Below are positions 26,563 to 34,674 of a stretch of 64,000 bases of DNA, one piece after another. Position 1 is the stretch's first letter, and each line of letters starts with the position of its first letter. The notes beneath the pieces are model-generated. The model was not told the origin of the DNA, made no database searches, and worked only from the letters and a program-made list of their open reading frames with translations. The DNA is from Streptococcus suis (GTDB lineage Bacteria; Bacillota; Bacilli; Lactobacillales; Streptococcaceae), in assembly GCF_016775005.1 (NCBI RefSeq), contig NZ_JAEUXI010000003.1, forward strand, positions 62,001 to 126,000, in the 5' to 3' direction. The translations under genes and the position numbers were made by a program.

Positions 26563-26591
26563 TTGTCGATACTGGATTACTTTAGTATAAT
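26563..26591 (+). promoter_or_regulatory. promoter of the comR-like gene
   Basis: TTGTCG (26563-26568) and TATAAT (26586-26591) are exactly 17 bp apart, 32 bases before the start. Confidence 0.65.
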
Positions 26592-26622
26592 ATTAAAGAG
26601 AAAAAGGTTTTGGAGTAGTGCT

Positions 26623-27522
26623 ATGGACGACAAGGGATTCGGAAGACGCTTGCGGCAATTGCGGCGTGAAAAGGGCTTGACCATGGAACAGCTGTGCGAG
26701 GATGAAAAAGAAATCTCTGTCCGTCAATTAGGAAGGATTGAGGCTGGAAAATCCAAGCCAACCCTATCTAAGATGAATAGTATTGCCAAGCGCTTGGGAG
26801 TCAGTCTCTATCAGTTGATGCCTGACTACAAACCCTTGCCTGCCGCCTATCTCCAAATCAAGTATGACTTGCTGCGGACACCGACTTATGGTCATCCAGA
26901 CTTGCTGCAACAGCGGGCGGACTTGCTTCAGACGGTGTATGAGGACTACTATGATGACTTGCCTGAGGATGAACAGGTCGCCTTGGATGCCCTCCAATCC
27001 ACCTATGATGTGATCGAGACCAAGACCAGTGATTTTGGGCATGGCATCATTGCTGAATATTTTCATCAAATTCAGATCAAGGATCGATTTAGCCTCAATG
27101 ACTTGCTGATTATCCGACTGTTTGTGGAACATGTGCGCTATCATCCAGATTATTCAAACGCCAAAGAGCAACTCTTGGCACTGATTAAGACCTTGCTGAC
27201 GCAGCAAAATCATTTGGCCAAGGCCGATTTGTTTGTTTTGCGAGACCTCTTGTTTGCGATTGTTGGTCTTTTGGGAAATTGGCATGTCCATCATCCGATG
27301 CCGGATCTATTTGAAGCGATTGATCGTATCATGCAAGCCACCCAGGATTTTCAGAAAAAAGCTATCTTGTCCATGTTGCGCTGGAAATACGCCCGACATG
27401 TGGAAAAATCAGAAGAGCAAGCCTTTCATTATTATCAAGAAGCCATTGCTTTTGCCCAGTTGATTGGGAATTCGCATTTAGTAAAGCAATTGGAAGAAGA
27501 TTGGAAAGAGGAGACCCAGTAA
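26623..27522 (+). CDS. ComR-like (ComR/ScuR, RRNPP family) peptide-sensing regulator
   Basis: Regulator of 299 residues. The N-terminal helix-turn-helix (FGRRLRQLRREKGLTMEQLCED, then SVRQLGRIEAGKSKPTLSKM and AKRLGVSLYQL) is followed by a TPR-like helical peptide-binding domain. Several segments match what I recall of S. mutans ComR, notably LRTPTYG near residue 85, TQDFQKK near 245 and the C-terminal LEEDWKEETQ. ComR binds an imported XIP peptide and activates comS and sigX. ATG at 26623 is chosen because its promoter is only 32 bp upstream; the longer frame starts before it. Directly downstream are a ComR-type box and a ComS-like peptide gene. Confidence 0.85.
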   Translation: MDDKGFGRRLRQLRREKGLTMEQLCEDEKEISVRQLGRIEAGKSKPTLSKMNSIAKRLGVSLYQLMPDYKPLPAAYLQIKYDLLRTPTYGHPDLLQQRADLLQTVYEDYYDDLPEDEQVALDALQSTYDVIETKTSDFGHGIIAEYFHQIQIKDRFSLNDLLIIRLFVEHVRYHPDYSNAKEQLLALIKTLLTQQNHLAKADLFVLRDLLFAIVGLLGNWHVHHPMPDLFEAIDRIMQATQDFQKKAILSMLRWKYARHVEKSEEQAFHYYQEAIAFAQLIGNSHLVKQLEEDWKEETQ

Positions 27523-27542
27523 CAGGACATTTATGTCCTGTT
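27521..27542 (+). promoter_or_regulatory. ComR-box-like palindrome
   Basis: A perfect palindrome with 10-bp arms AACAGGACAT and ATGTCCTGTT separated by TT, overlapping the comR-like stop. The core GGACA-N4-TGTCC, the T-rich stretch after it and a -10 (TACACT) 19 bases further on reproduce the ComR-box promoters I recall for comS and sigX. Alternatively it could be only a terminator of the regulator gene; the T run favours both readings. Confidence 0.75.
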
Positions 27543-27561
27543 CTTTTTGTTATGGAAACAG

Positions 27562-27567
27562 TACACT
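27562..27567 (+). promoter_or_regulatory. -10 of the comS-like gene
   Basis: TACACT lies 19 bases after the palindrome and 30 bases before the peptide start, with no -35 consensus upstream, as expected for an activator-dependent promoter. Confidence 0.6.
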
Positions 27568-27597
27568 AGTGGCAAAAAGAAAAGGAGTTTGCTTCTC

Positions 27598-27663
27598 ATG
27601 TTTGTATTCTTATCTAGTCTGACAGCTGTATTGACCAATTGGAAGGATTGGTGGATTTCCTAG
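27598..27663 (+). CDS. ComS-like double-tryptophan pheromone precursor, 21 residues
   Basis: ATG at 27598, stop TAG at 27661-27663. The peptide begins with hydrophobic MFVFLSSL and ends with NWKDWWIS. AAAGGAG (27581-27587) is its ribosome binding site, ten bases upstream. S. mutans ComS (MFSILTSILMGLDWWSL) has the same plan: a hydrophobic N-terminal part and a C-terminal DWW motif which becomes the secreted XIP. The mature pheromone here would be about seven or eight residues ending in DWWIS. Position after the ComR-like regulator and its box supports the call. No terminator separates it from folC. Confidence 0.78.
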   Translation: MFVFLSSLTAVLTNWKDWWIS

Positions 27664-27723
27664 TTGACCTTTCTTTTGCAAAATTACCCGCAACTTGCTA
27701 GTATAGTAGGATGGAGGTGGCAG

Positions 27724-28953
27724 GTGAAAGAATGGTTAGATGGAAAACAAGGTCAGGTTTTCCGCTTTAAAGAAGAAAAGATGCGCTATGCCTTGGAACT
27801 CTTGGGCAATCCGCAGGAGAAGGTGCCACTTGTCCATGTGGCTGGGACCAACGGAAAAGGGTCGACCCTTGCTTTCTTGCAAAAAATCCTAGAAAGTCAT
27901 GGACTCTGTGTGGGGCGGTTTGTCTCCCCCCACATGGTGACCATCGAGGACCGTATCTTGATACAATCAGAGCCGATTCCTACTCCTCGATTTTGGGAAT
28001 TGGTTAGGCAAGTGCATGATTTAGAGGTAGCAGTCGCGCAGGTCTATGAGGGCTTTCGATATTTTGAAGTAATGGTTCTGGTCATGTTTCTCTATTTTCA
28101 AGACCAGGATTTGGACCTAGCGCTGATTGAGGTGGGTATTGGTGGTCTGCATGATTCGACCAATGTCATTGATCCGCTAATGAGTTTGATTACTTCAATC
28201 GGTCTGGATCATCAGGACTTGTTGGGCGAGACGATAGAAGATATTGCTTATCAAAAAGCAGGGATTATCAAACCACATCGTCTAGTCCTCCTGGGTGATT
28301 TGCCGCTAGAAGCCCAGCAGGTATGTCTGCAAGTTGCTAGCGCTAAGGAAACGGAAGTCTATCAATTTGGTCGTGATTTTGGTTGGAATGAAGATTTATT
28401 CTGGTCAGAGGGTGTAGAAATCCATTTGGATCAACTTGGTTTGCAGGGGGATCATCAGCGCAAGAACGCAGCACTTGCTGTGGAGGCCAGTCGTTTGCTC
28501 TTGCCTTTGTTGGGGAAAGAATGGAAGAGAGAATGTATTGCGTTAGCTTTGGCAGAGACAAGCTGGATGGGGCGCTTGGAATTGTTAGTGTCAGAACCTG
28601 CAATTTATCTAGATGGTGCCCATAATCTGCCGGCTATTGAGAGCTTAGTGGCTTTTATCAAAGAGGAGGATGGTCCTCAGACGATTCTTTTTTCGGCTTT
28701 GAAACGCAAGGATTTTCAAGAGATGCTAGCTTGTTTAGAAAGAGAATTGCCGGAGGCGACGCTTGTTTTAACAAGTTTTTCATATGATGGGGCTGTAAAA
28801 AAAGAGGATTTGCAGTGGCAGGGGGCCTGGGCTGAGGACTACCAAGGTTGGTTAGCAACCTGGCTCAAAGAGGGGCAAGGCAGACTGTTTGTGACGGGTT
28901 CTCTCTATTTTATCTCAGAAGTTCGAAAATGGCTCTTGGATCAAAAAAAATAA
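27724..28953 (+). CDS. folC: bifunctional folylpolyglutamate/dihydrofolate synthase
   Basis: Folate enzyme of 409 residues adding glutamate to dihydropteroate and to folates. The P-loop is HVAGTNGKGST; later segments are ALIEVGIGGLHDSTNV, ITSIGLDHQDLLG and YLDGAHNLPAIESL, all usual FolC motifs. GTG at 27724 is chosen because GGAGG lies six bases before it; an upstream TTG at 27664 abuts the peptide gene stop and lacks a site. With no terminator after the pheromone gene, ComR-driven transcription could read into folC. Confidence 0.9.
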   Translation: MKEWLDGKQGQVFRFKEEKMRYALELLGNPQEKVPLVHVAGTNGKGSTLAFLQKILESHGLCVGRFVSPHMVTIEDRILIQSEPIPTPRFWELVRQVHDLEVAVAQVYEGFRYFEVMVLVMFLYFQDQDLDLALIEVGIGGLHDSTNVIDPLMSLITSIGLDHQDLLGETIEDIAYQKAGIIKPHRLVLLGDLPLEAQQVCLQVASAKETEVYQFGRDFGWNEDLFWSEGVEIHLDQLGLQGDHQRKNAALAVEASRLLLPLLGKEWKRECIALALAETSWMGRLELLVSEPAIYLDGAHNLPAIESLVAFIKEEDGPQTILFSALKRKDFQEMLACLERELPEATLVLTSFSYDGAVKKEDLQWQGAWAEDYQGWLATWLKEGQGRLFVTGSLYFISEVRKWLLDQKK

Positions 28954-28996
28954 GAAGTTGGATGGCGAATGTCATCCTTTTTTCGAATAGATAAGT

Positions 28997-29128
28997 ATGG
29001 AAACAAGAATACCCTATCAAACTGAGTCCCAGCCAAAGGTGACGGGATGGTATAGCTTTCGCCAGTTGGAACAATTGGCCCAGGTAAGGGAAATCAGGGA
29101 GAAGAGTGACAAGGAGCAGTCTTTTTGA
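28997..29128 (+). CDS. possible 43-residue protein after folC
   Basis: An open frame starting METRIPYQ, with VTGWYSFRQLEQLAQVREI in the middle and a charged tail. It has normal-looking codons but no clear ribosome binding site, and no family is recognised. It could be a short conserved protein or chance. Confidence 0.3.
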   Translation: METRIPYQTESQPKVTGWYSFRQLEQLAQVREIREKSDKEQSF

Positions 29129-29161
29129 TATAATGATTGAGATTATAGCAAGGAGAAAACT

Positions 29162-30667
29162 ATGACGGAATTCATTGCTTCTCATTCAGAAGATAGCCAT
29201 TTGTCACGTACAGAAAGAAGAAAAAGGGCAAGCCGTGCTGTTGAAGAACCTACGGACTTCAACCCCAAAGATTACAAGGTCGCAGTTTGGTTGCCACTTT
29301 TTTGGAGCTTATTGTTGAGTCTTTTGAGTGTTGCCAATCCCTTTTTGACCTTTTTAGCGTCTAATCTTCAAAGCCAGAATCTGTATGCTGGTGTAGCCAT
29401 GCAAGCTGGCCAAGTTCCTTACAGTGATTTCTTTGGGACTAGCGGGATTCTGTTTTATCTATTGACCTACTTGGGGAGCTTTTTTCAAACCAGCATCGGT
29501 TTGGCGCTTCTCCAATTTCTCTGTCTGGTCATTGCAGGGATTTATCTTCATAAGATTTTAGCCTATTTTGCGCGTTCAAGAGAGGTTGCGAATCAGTTGC
29601 TTAGCTGGTTCTACCTGTTGATTGGGGCCCTGAACATAGGTGGGATTACGGCTCCTTTGTATGCCTTGCCGTTTGTCTTGACCTCGGTATGGTTCTTGGT
29701 GCGGTATTTCGAAAGGGCTGTAAAGGATGAGAGCTTTATCCTATTTGGAATTGATGCAGCCTTGGTTTTCTTGATTTATCCCAAGGCCATTATCCTCTGG
29801 GTGGTGTCTCAGTTGGTCCTTTTGGTCTTCAATACCCGTCACCGTCAGCTTGCAAGGGGGATTTATCAAACCTTAGCTTCTATTTTTGGCTTCCTTTTGG
29901 TCCTATACTCTGTCGGCTACTATACCTTTATTGAACAGATTTTGGGTTTGGCTATCCAACAGACCTTCCTCTTTAACTTTGACTTTAGCTTCCAGTTGCA
30001 GTCATCGCTCTATCTGGCTATCTTTTTGCTAGTTTCAGGTATTTTTAGAGGAATTTTCCAATCTCTTTTCCTCCCCAATCGTGCCTCAAATGCCTTTATT
30101 CGCGTATTTGTCCTACTGACCATGCTTTTGCAGACTGTTTTCATCGTCTATAATGCCAATGGTGACTGGAGTCAGGCGACGGTTTTGGTACCTTATGGCC
30201 TCATTTTAATTGCCATGAGTCTTAAGGAAGAGGAGGAGAGAGAAGACTTTTCTTACCTTGGCTGGTCCTTCTATCTGCCCCTTCTAGTCGTTGGATTTTT
30301 CATCGGGCAGCCGTTTTACCAGTACATTACTCAGGATTATGTTCGTGAAGAGAGACAAGAGGTGGCGCGGTACATTCAGGAAAACACTAGCCAGAGCGAC
30401 CTTATCTTTGCTTGGGATGATAGTGCCCTTCTGTATCTATCTGCCCAGCGCTTTTCATCGGCAACGGTTATCACCGCTGAACCTTATTTGGAAACGGAGT
30501 TGAGCAAGTCAACCCTTGTCTATGATTTGAACCGGACCAATGCTAAGTATATCTTGGTCAACAAGGATATACCGGTTTTGGAGGAGGTTCAGGCTACCTT
30601 GGACTCCTCTTATTCGGAGTTGGATTTGAATTTGACGCAGTTCCGTTTATATGAAAAAAATAATTGA
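29162..30667 (+). CDS. polytopic membrane protein, GT-C-like, unknown function
   Basis: Protein of 501 residues with about ten to twelve membrane segments between residues 40 and 390, a charged cytoplasmic N terminus and a C-terminal domain of about 120 residues (from REERQEVARYIQENTSQSDLIFAW). GVAMQAGQVPYSDFFGTSGILFY between the first two segments resembles the acidic loop of GT-C (ArnT/PMT) glycosyltransferases, which use lipid-linked sugars. That similarity is suggestive only. AAGGAG precedes the ATG; TATAAT lies about 30 bases upstream of the start. Confidence 0.7.
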   Translation: MTEFIASHSEDSHLSRTERRKRASRAVEEPTDFNPKDYKVAVWLPLFWSLLLSLLSVANPFLTFLASNLQSQNLYAGVAMQAGQVPYSDFFGTSGILFYLLTYLGSFFQTSIGLALLQFLCLVIAGIYLHKILAYFARSREVANQLLSWFYLLIGALNIGGITAPLYALPFVLTSVWFLVRYFERAVKDESFILFGIDAALVFLIYPKAIILWVVSQLVLLVFNTRHRQLARGIYQTLASIFGFLLVLYSVGYYTFIEQILGLAIQQTFLFNFDFSFQLQSSLYLAIFLLVSGIFRGIFQSLFLPNRASNAFIRVFVLLTMLLQTVFIVYNANGDWSQATVLVPYGLILIAMSLKEEEEREDFSYLGWSFYLPLLVVGFFIGQPFYQYITQDYVREERQEVARYIQENTSQSDLIFAWDDSALLYLSAQRFSSATVITAEPYLETELSKSTLVYDLNRTNAKYILVNKDIPVLEEVQATLDSSYSELDLNLTQFRLYEKNN

Positions 30668-30695
30668 AAATGATTGCAAATGCAGTCATTTTTTT
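30668..30695 (+). terminator. terminator before nrdD
   Basis: AAATGATTGC and GCAGTCATTT pair around AAAT, then a T run, directly after the stop of the membrane protein. Confidence 0.8.
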
Positions 30696-30703
30696 GCATT
30701 ATG

Positions 30704-30719
30704 AAACTATATATAGTGC
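30704..30719 (+). promoter_or_regulatory. NrdR-type box 1 of nrdD
   Basis: AAACTATATATAGTGC contains CTATATATAG, the exact palindromic core of the recalled NrdR consensus. Its centre is 41 bp, about four helical turns, from that of the second box. Confidence 0.75.
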
Positions 30720-30744
30720 ATGTCAAACATTTTTAAAAAAAATT

Positions 30745-30760
30745 CCACAATATATTGATT
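30745..30760 (+). promoter_or_regulatory. NrdR-type box 2 of nrdD
   Basis: CCACAATATATTGATT contains CAATATATTG, a perfect NrdR-type core, overlapping the predicted -35 (TTGATT, 30755-30760). Confidence 0.75.
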
Positions 30761-30783
30761 AATTGTTTGTGAAATGTTACACT
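30755..30783 (+). promoter_or_regulatory. nrdD promoter
   Basis: TTGATT (30755-30760) and TACACT (30778-30783) are 17 bp apart. The second NrdR-type box covers the -35. A weaker box-like sequence (about 12 of 16 positions) follows at 30779-30794. Confidence 0.6.
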
Positions 30784-30812
30784 ATAACCAGTGAAAAATG
30801 GAGGCCAGTCAG

Positions 30813-32984
30813 ATGAATGTGCGAGAAAACGACTTAGAAACCTTGGATTTGGTTGTCTTGAAACGAGATGGTCGGACGGTGTCCTTTGATGAGCAAAAGA
30901 TTTTTTCTGCTCTTTCGCGGGCCAATCAGGAGTTAGAACATCCAGTGTCAGAGGCTGGTTTGCAGCTGGTTTTAGAGGCAAGCTTGCAAGAGATTGGACG
31001 CCGTTTTACAGGCGATATCCAGATTTATGAAATCCAAACCATTGTGGAGCAGGAGTTGCTCAAGGCTCATTTGTATGAGCTGGCAGAGCGGTATATCCAG
31101 TACCGAACCCAGCGAGATTTTCGTCGACATCAGGCGACCGATATTAACTTTGAAATTCACAAGTTGCTGAGCAAGGATCAAGCCTTGGTCAATGAAAATG
31201 CCAATAAAGATGCGGATGTGTTCAATACCCAGCGGGATTTGACAGCGGGGATCGTTGGAAAATCCATTGGCCTCAAACTCTTGCCTGCCCATGTGGCCAA
31301 TGCCCACCAAAAAGGCGATATACATTATCATGATTTGGATTACAGCCCTTATACTCCCATGACCAACTGTTGCTTGATTGATTTCAAGGGGATGTTGGCT
31401 CAGGGCTTTAAGATTGGGAATGCGGATGTGGAGAGTCCCAAGTCGATTCAGACGGCTACGGCACAGATTTCGCAGATTATCGCCAATGTATCCTCTAGTC
31501 AGTACGGAGGTTGCTCAGCTGATCGCATCGATGAGGTGCTAGCTCCCTATGCGGAACTCAATTATCAGAAACATTTGAAGGAAGCAACGGACTGGGTTTT
31601 GCCAGACAAGCAGGAAGATTATGCGCGTGCCAAGACTCAAAAGGATATCTACGATGCCATGCAGTCTTTGGAGTATGAGATTAACACCCTCTTTACTTCC
31701 AATGGACAAACACCTTTTACCTCGCTTGGTTTTGGCCTCGGAACTTCCTGGTTTGAACGGGAAATTCAAAAGGCCATTCTCAATATTCGTATCAAGGGCC
31801 TGGGGCGAGAAGGTCGAACAGCTATTTTTCCAAAGTTGATTTTCACAGTCAAGCGGGGCTTGAACTTGGAGCCTGATTCGCCAAACTATGATATCAAGCA
31901 GCTGGCAGTAGAATGTGCAACCAAGCGGATGTATCCAGATATGCTATCTTATGACAAGATTGTTGAGTTGACAGGTTCCTTCAAGGTGCCAATGGGCTGC
32001 CGCTCTTTCCTTCAAGGTTGGAAAGATGAAAATGGGCAGGATGTGACATCTGGTCGTATGAACCTAGGTGTCGTGACTGTCAATCTGCCACGGATTGCTA
32101 TGGAGTCTGCAGGAGATATGGATAAGTTCTGGGAAATCTTTGCAGAACGTATGGCCATTGCCAAGGATGCCTTGGTTTATCGTGTGGAACGAGTAAAAGA
32201 GGCGATACCTGCCAATGCACCGATTTTGTATCAGTATGGGGCATTCGGCAAGCGACTGGCCAAGACCGATGCGGTGGATGAGGTTTTCAAAAATCGCAGA
32301 GCGACCATTTCGCTGGGTTATATAGGACTCTATGAAGTGGCGACAGTTTTCTACGGTGGGCAGTGGGAGGAAAATCCAGAAGCCAAGGACTTTACGATTG
32401 CCATTATCAAGCGGATGAAGGAATTGACAGAGGCTTGGTCGGACCAATACGGCTATCATTTCTCTGTTTATTCGACCCCGTCTGAGAGCCTGACGGATCG
32501 TTTCTGCCGCTTGGATACGGAGAAGTTTGGTCTGGTTGAAAACATCACCGACAAACAGTATTACACCAACTCTTTCCACTATGATGTACGGAAAAATCCG
32601 ACTCCCTTTGAAAAACTGGACTTTGAAAAGGTCTATGTGGAGGCAGGTGCCAGCGGTGGCTTTATCCACTACTGTGAGTACCCTGTCTTGCAACAAAATC
32701 CAAAGGCCTTGGAGGCTGTTTGGAACTATGCCTATGACCGTGTGGGCTATCTGGGGACCAATACTCCGATTGATCATTGCTACGCCTGTGATTTTGAGGG
32801 GGACTTCGAGCCGACAGAGCGTGGTTTCAAGTGCCCAAACTGTGGCAATAGCGATCCTAAAACAGTTGACGTGGTCAAGCGGACCTGTGGTTACTTAGGC
32901 AATCCGCAGGCCAGACCCATGGTCAAGGGTCGCCACAAGGAAATTATTTCCCGTGTCAAACACATGAACGGGTCTAGTTTATAA
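30813..32984 (+). CDS. nrdD: anaerobic (class III) ribonucleoside-triphosphate reductase
   Basis: Oxygen-sensitive glycyl-radical enzyme of 723 residues making dNTPs without oxygen. An N-terminal ATP-cone (VVLKRDGRTVSFDEQKIFSAL) is the allosteric dATP switch. The zinc site is formed by CYACDFEGDF and KCPNCGN near residue 670, and the glycyl radical lies in RTCGYLGN near the C terminus. ATG at 30813 follows GGAGG by eight bases; the ATG at 30798 overlaps that site. Activated by NrdG, encoded 2.2 kb downstream. Confidence 0.96.
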   Translation: MNVRENDLETLDLVVLKRDGRTVSFDEQKIFSALSRANQELEHPVSEAGLQLVLEASLQEIGRRFTGDIQIYEIQTIVEQELLKAHLYELAERYIQYRTQRDFRRHQATDINFEIHKLLSKDQALVNENANKDADVFNTQRDLTAGIVGKSIGLKLLPAHVANAHQKGDIHYHDLDYSPYTPMTNCCLIDFKGMLAQGFKIGNADVESPKSIQTATAQISQIIANVSSSQYGGCSADRIDEVLAPYAELNYQKHLKEATDWVLPDKQEDYARAKTQKDIYDAMQSLEYEINTLFTSNGQTPFTSLGFGLGTSWFEREIQKAILNIRIKGLGREGRTAIFPKLIFTVKRGLNLEPDSPNYDIKQLAVECATKRMYPDMLSYDKIVELTGSFKVPMGCRSFLQGWKDENGQDVTSGRMNLGVVTVNLPRIAMESAGDMDKFWEIFAERMAIAKDALVYRVERVKEAIPANAPILYQYGAFGKRLAKTDAVDEVFKNRRATISLGYIGLYEVATVFYGGQWEENPEAKDFTIAIIKRMKELTEAWSDQYGYHFSVYSTPSESLTDRFCRLDTEKFGLVENITDKQYYTNSFHYDVRKNPTPFEKLDFEKVYVEAGASGGFIHYCEYPVLQQNPKALEAVWNYAYDRVGYLGTNTPIDHCYACDFEGDFEPTERGFKCPNCGNSDPKTVDVVKRTCGYLGNPQARPMVKGRHKEIISRVKHMNGSSL

Positions 32985-33000
32985 AGAATGGACATGAGGG

Positions 33001-33034
33001 CTTCCGTAGTTTTGAGGAACTACGGAAGTTTGTT
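33001..33034 (+). terminator. nrdD terminator
   Basis: CTTCCGTAGTT and AACTACGGAAG are exact complements around TTGAGG, then TTTGTT. A TATAAT (33034 region) just downstream could restart transcription for the next genes. Confidence 0.75.
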
Positions 33035-33078
33035 ATAATAGTGGAAACAATTAATAGCTCTGCTATTTCATCGTCATC

Positions 33079-33164
33079 CAGTTTATCTTTTATTACGTCG
33101 TTAACTCGCTTTGCCGTACGCCAGTACTGCCTACAGCTCGTTGCCTAGTACTAAAAGTAAACTG
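33079..33164. repeat. palindromic intergenic element upstream of the small nrd-cluster gene
   Basis: The ends CAGTTTATCTTTT and AAAAGTAAACTG are inverted repeats with one base difference, and AGTACT occurs on both sides of an inner segment. The interior shares TTGCCTAGT and similar words with the repeat-rich gap before tag. It looks like a small non-coding mobile or remnant element rather than a gene. Confidence 0.45.
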
Positions 33165-33190
33165 AACGACTACATAAAAAGGAGAAAATA

Positions 33191-33325
33191 ATGGGAAAAT
33201 ACCAATTAGACGACAAGGGCAAGGCCTTGGTGGCACGCTATCATGAGAAGAATTCCAATGTGAAACAGGACAAGAAGGCGCGTGTGCAGGAATTGCTCAA
33301 GCAAGCCAAGAATAAGAAAAAATAA
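33191..33325 (+). CDS. small basic protein in the nrdD-nrdG cluster
   Basis: A 44-residue lysine-rich protein starting MGKYQLDDKGKALVARYHEK and ending in KNKKK. AAAGGAG precedes the ATG by seven bases. Pneumococcus also has a very short gene after nrdD and before the acetyltransferase and nrdG, as I recall, so the position is probably conserved. Function unknown. Confidence 0.7.
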   Translation: MGKYQLDDKGKALVARYHEKNSNVKQDKKARVQELLKQAKNKKK

Positions 33326-33326
33326 T

Positions 33327-34673
33327 ATGGATTTTACAGATATCAGCATTCTCCATACTAATGATATGCATTCCTACATGGAGAATTTTCCAAAGAAGGC
33401 GCAACTGATTGCGGATATTCGAGCTCGTAATGAGCAAAAAAGGGTTCCGACCTTTGTCTTTGACAGCGGCGATCTTTTTTCGGGCAACATCTTTTTCAAT
33501 ATGTACCGAGGGGTTAAGGAAATCGAGCTAATGAATCAAATTGGTTGCCAGGCCATGACCTTGGGGAATCATGAATTTGACCATGGAGATGAGTTGCTCA
33601 GTCGCTTGGATGACTTTGCCCAGTTTCCAATTGTGTCTTCTAATCTCTGCTACCGTGACGAGGAGGCGGCTGATGAATTGGTGCCGCTTGAGGATGTCCT
33701 TGAATTTGATATGAATGGGAAAAACCTCTATGTCCTCGGTTTGACGACTCTGGAAACCCAGGAGGTTGCTTCACCGTCGGAGAATGTGATTTTTGAAGAC
33801 CATAAACAAGCTCTGCGGCGATTGGTGGACCAGATTGTGAGCCAGAATTCATCGGCTCATCTGGTCGTACTCAGTCACCTAGGCTATGATGAAGATGTGA
33901 ATTTGGCCAAGGATTTCCCAGAAGTCAATGTGATTTTGGGTGGACATACCCACACAATCTTGAAAGAACCAACTCAAGTAGGGAGCGTCAGCATTTGCCA
34001 AGCAGGTCAATACGGTCGCTTTGTCGGTCATCTATCCCTGCGGTGTTTTGCAGACGGGCGACATGAAGTCCTGGCCTATGACTTGATTGAGGTGGAAAAA
34101 CTGACCCAAGAAGACAGGGCGGTCAAGGCCATTATCGACCAGATGAAATCGGAACGTGACGCAGCTTTTTCCAAACCGATAGCGACTTTACCTCAGGCGC
34201 TAGATGGAGAACGAGACAGCATTCGTCAAGGGGTATCCAGTCTAGCTCCTGTCATTTGTCAGGCCCTGTTTGAGCGGGGCGGTCAGTTGGGTTTGCAGGC
34301 GGACGGTGCGGTTATCAACGGCTTCGGCATTCGGGCTTCCTTGTCGGCAGGACCGATTTACTACTCAGACTTAGTTAAGGTCTTGCCCTTTTCCAAACGT
34401 GTCCTGCTGGTTGCTATCAAGGGCAGTGATTTGGTGACTAGCTTGCAGACCGGCCTCCACCCTCAGATGTGGGGCATTATCCCAGACGGTGAGGGTTTTA
34501 TGGTTAATGGCAGAGCAGTCGAGCCAGACAAGGTCTATCAGATTGTGACCAACTCTTTTGTCTGGAGCGGCAAAGACAACTATGACGATTTCCACAAGGC
34601 AGAAATTGTGCAAGACTTGGGCCTGGATATTGACATTATCAGCGAATTTTTCAAGAGACAATATGGAGGCTAG
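33327..34673 (+). CDS. cytoplasmic metallophosphatase / 5'-nucleotidase family protein
   Basis: Protein of 448 residues with the metallophosphoesterase motifs ILHTNDMHSYMENF, DSGDLFSG, GNHEFDHGDELL, VVLSHLGYDED and GGHTHTIL, followed by a 5'-nucleotidase C-terminal domain from about residue 290. It lacks a signal peptide, so it acts on intracellular nucleotides or cyclic nucleotides. It starts two bases after the small protein's stop and has only a weak site, suggesting translational coupling. Its insertion between nrdD and nrdG hints at control of nucleotide pools. Confidence 0.85.
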   Translation: MDFTDISILHTNDMHSYMENFPKKAQLIADIRARNEQKRVPTFVFDSGDLFSGNIFFNMYRGVKEIELMNQIGCQAMTLGNHEFDHGDELLSRLDDFAQFPIVSSNLCYRDEEAADELVPLEDVLEFDMNGKNLYVLGLTTLETQEVASPSENVIFEDHKQALRRLVDQIVSQNSSAHLVVLSHLGYDEDVNLAKDFPEVNVILGGHTHTILKEPTQVGSVSICQAGQYGRFVGHLSLRCFADGRHEVLAYDLIEVEKLTQEDRAVKAIIDQMKSERDAAFSKPIATLPQALDGERDSIRQGVSSLAPVICQALFERGGQLGLQADGAVINGFGIRASLSAGPIYYSDLVKVLPFSKRVLLVAIKGSDLVTSLQTGLHPQMWGIIPDGEGFMVNGRAVEPDKVYQIVTNSFVWSGKDNYDDFHKAEIVQDLGLDIDIISEFFKRQYGG

Positions 34674-34674
34674 T

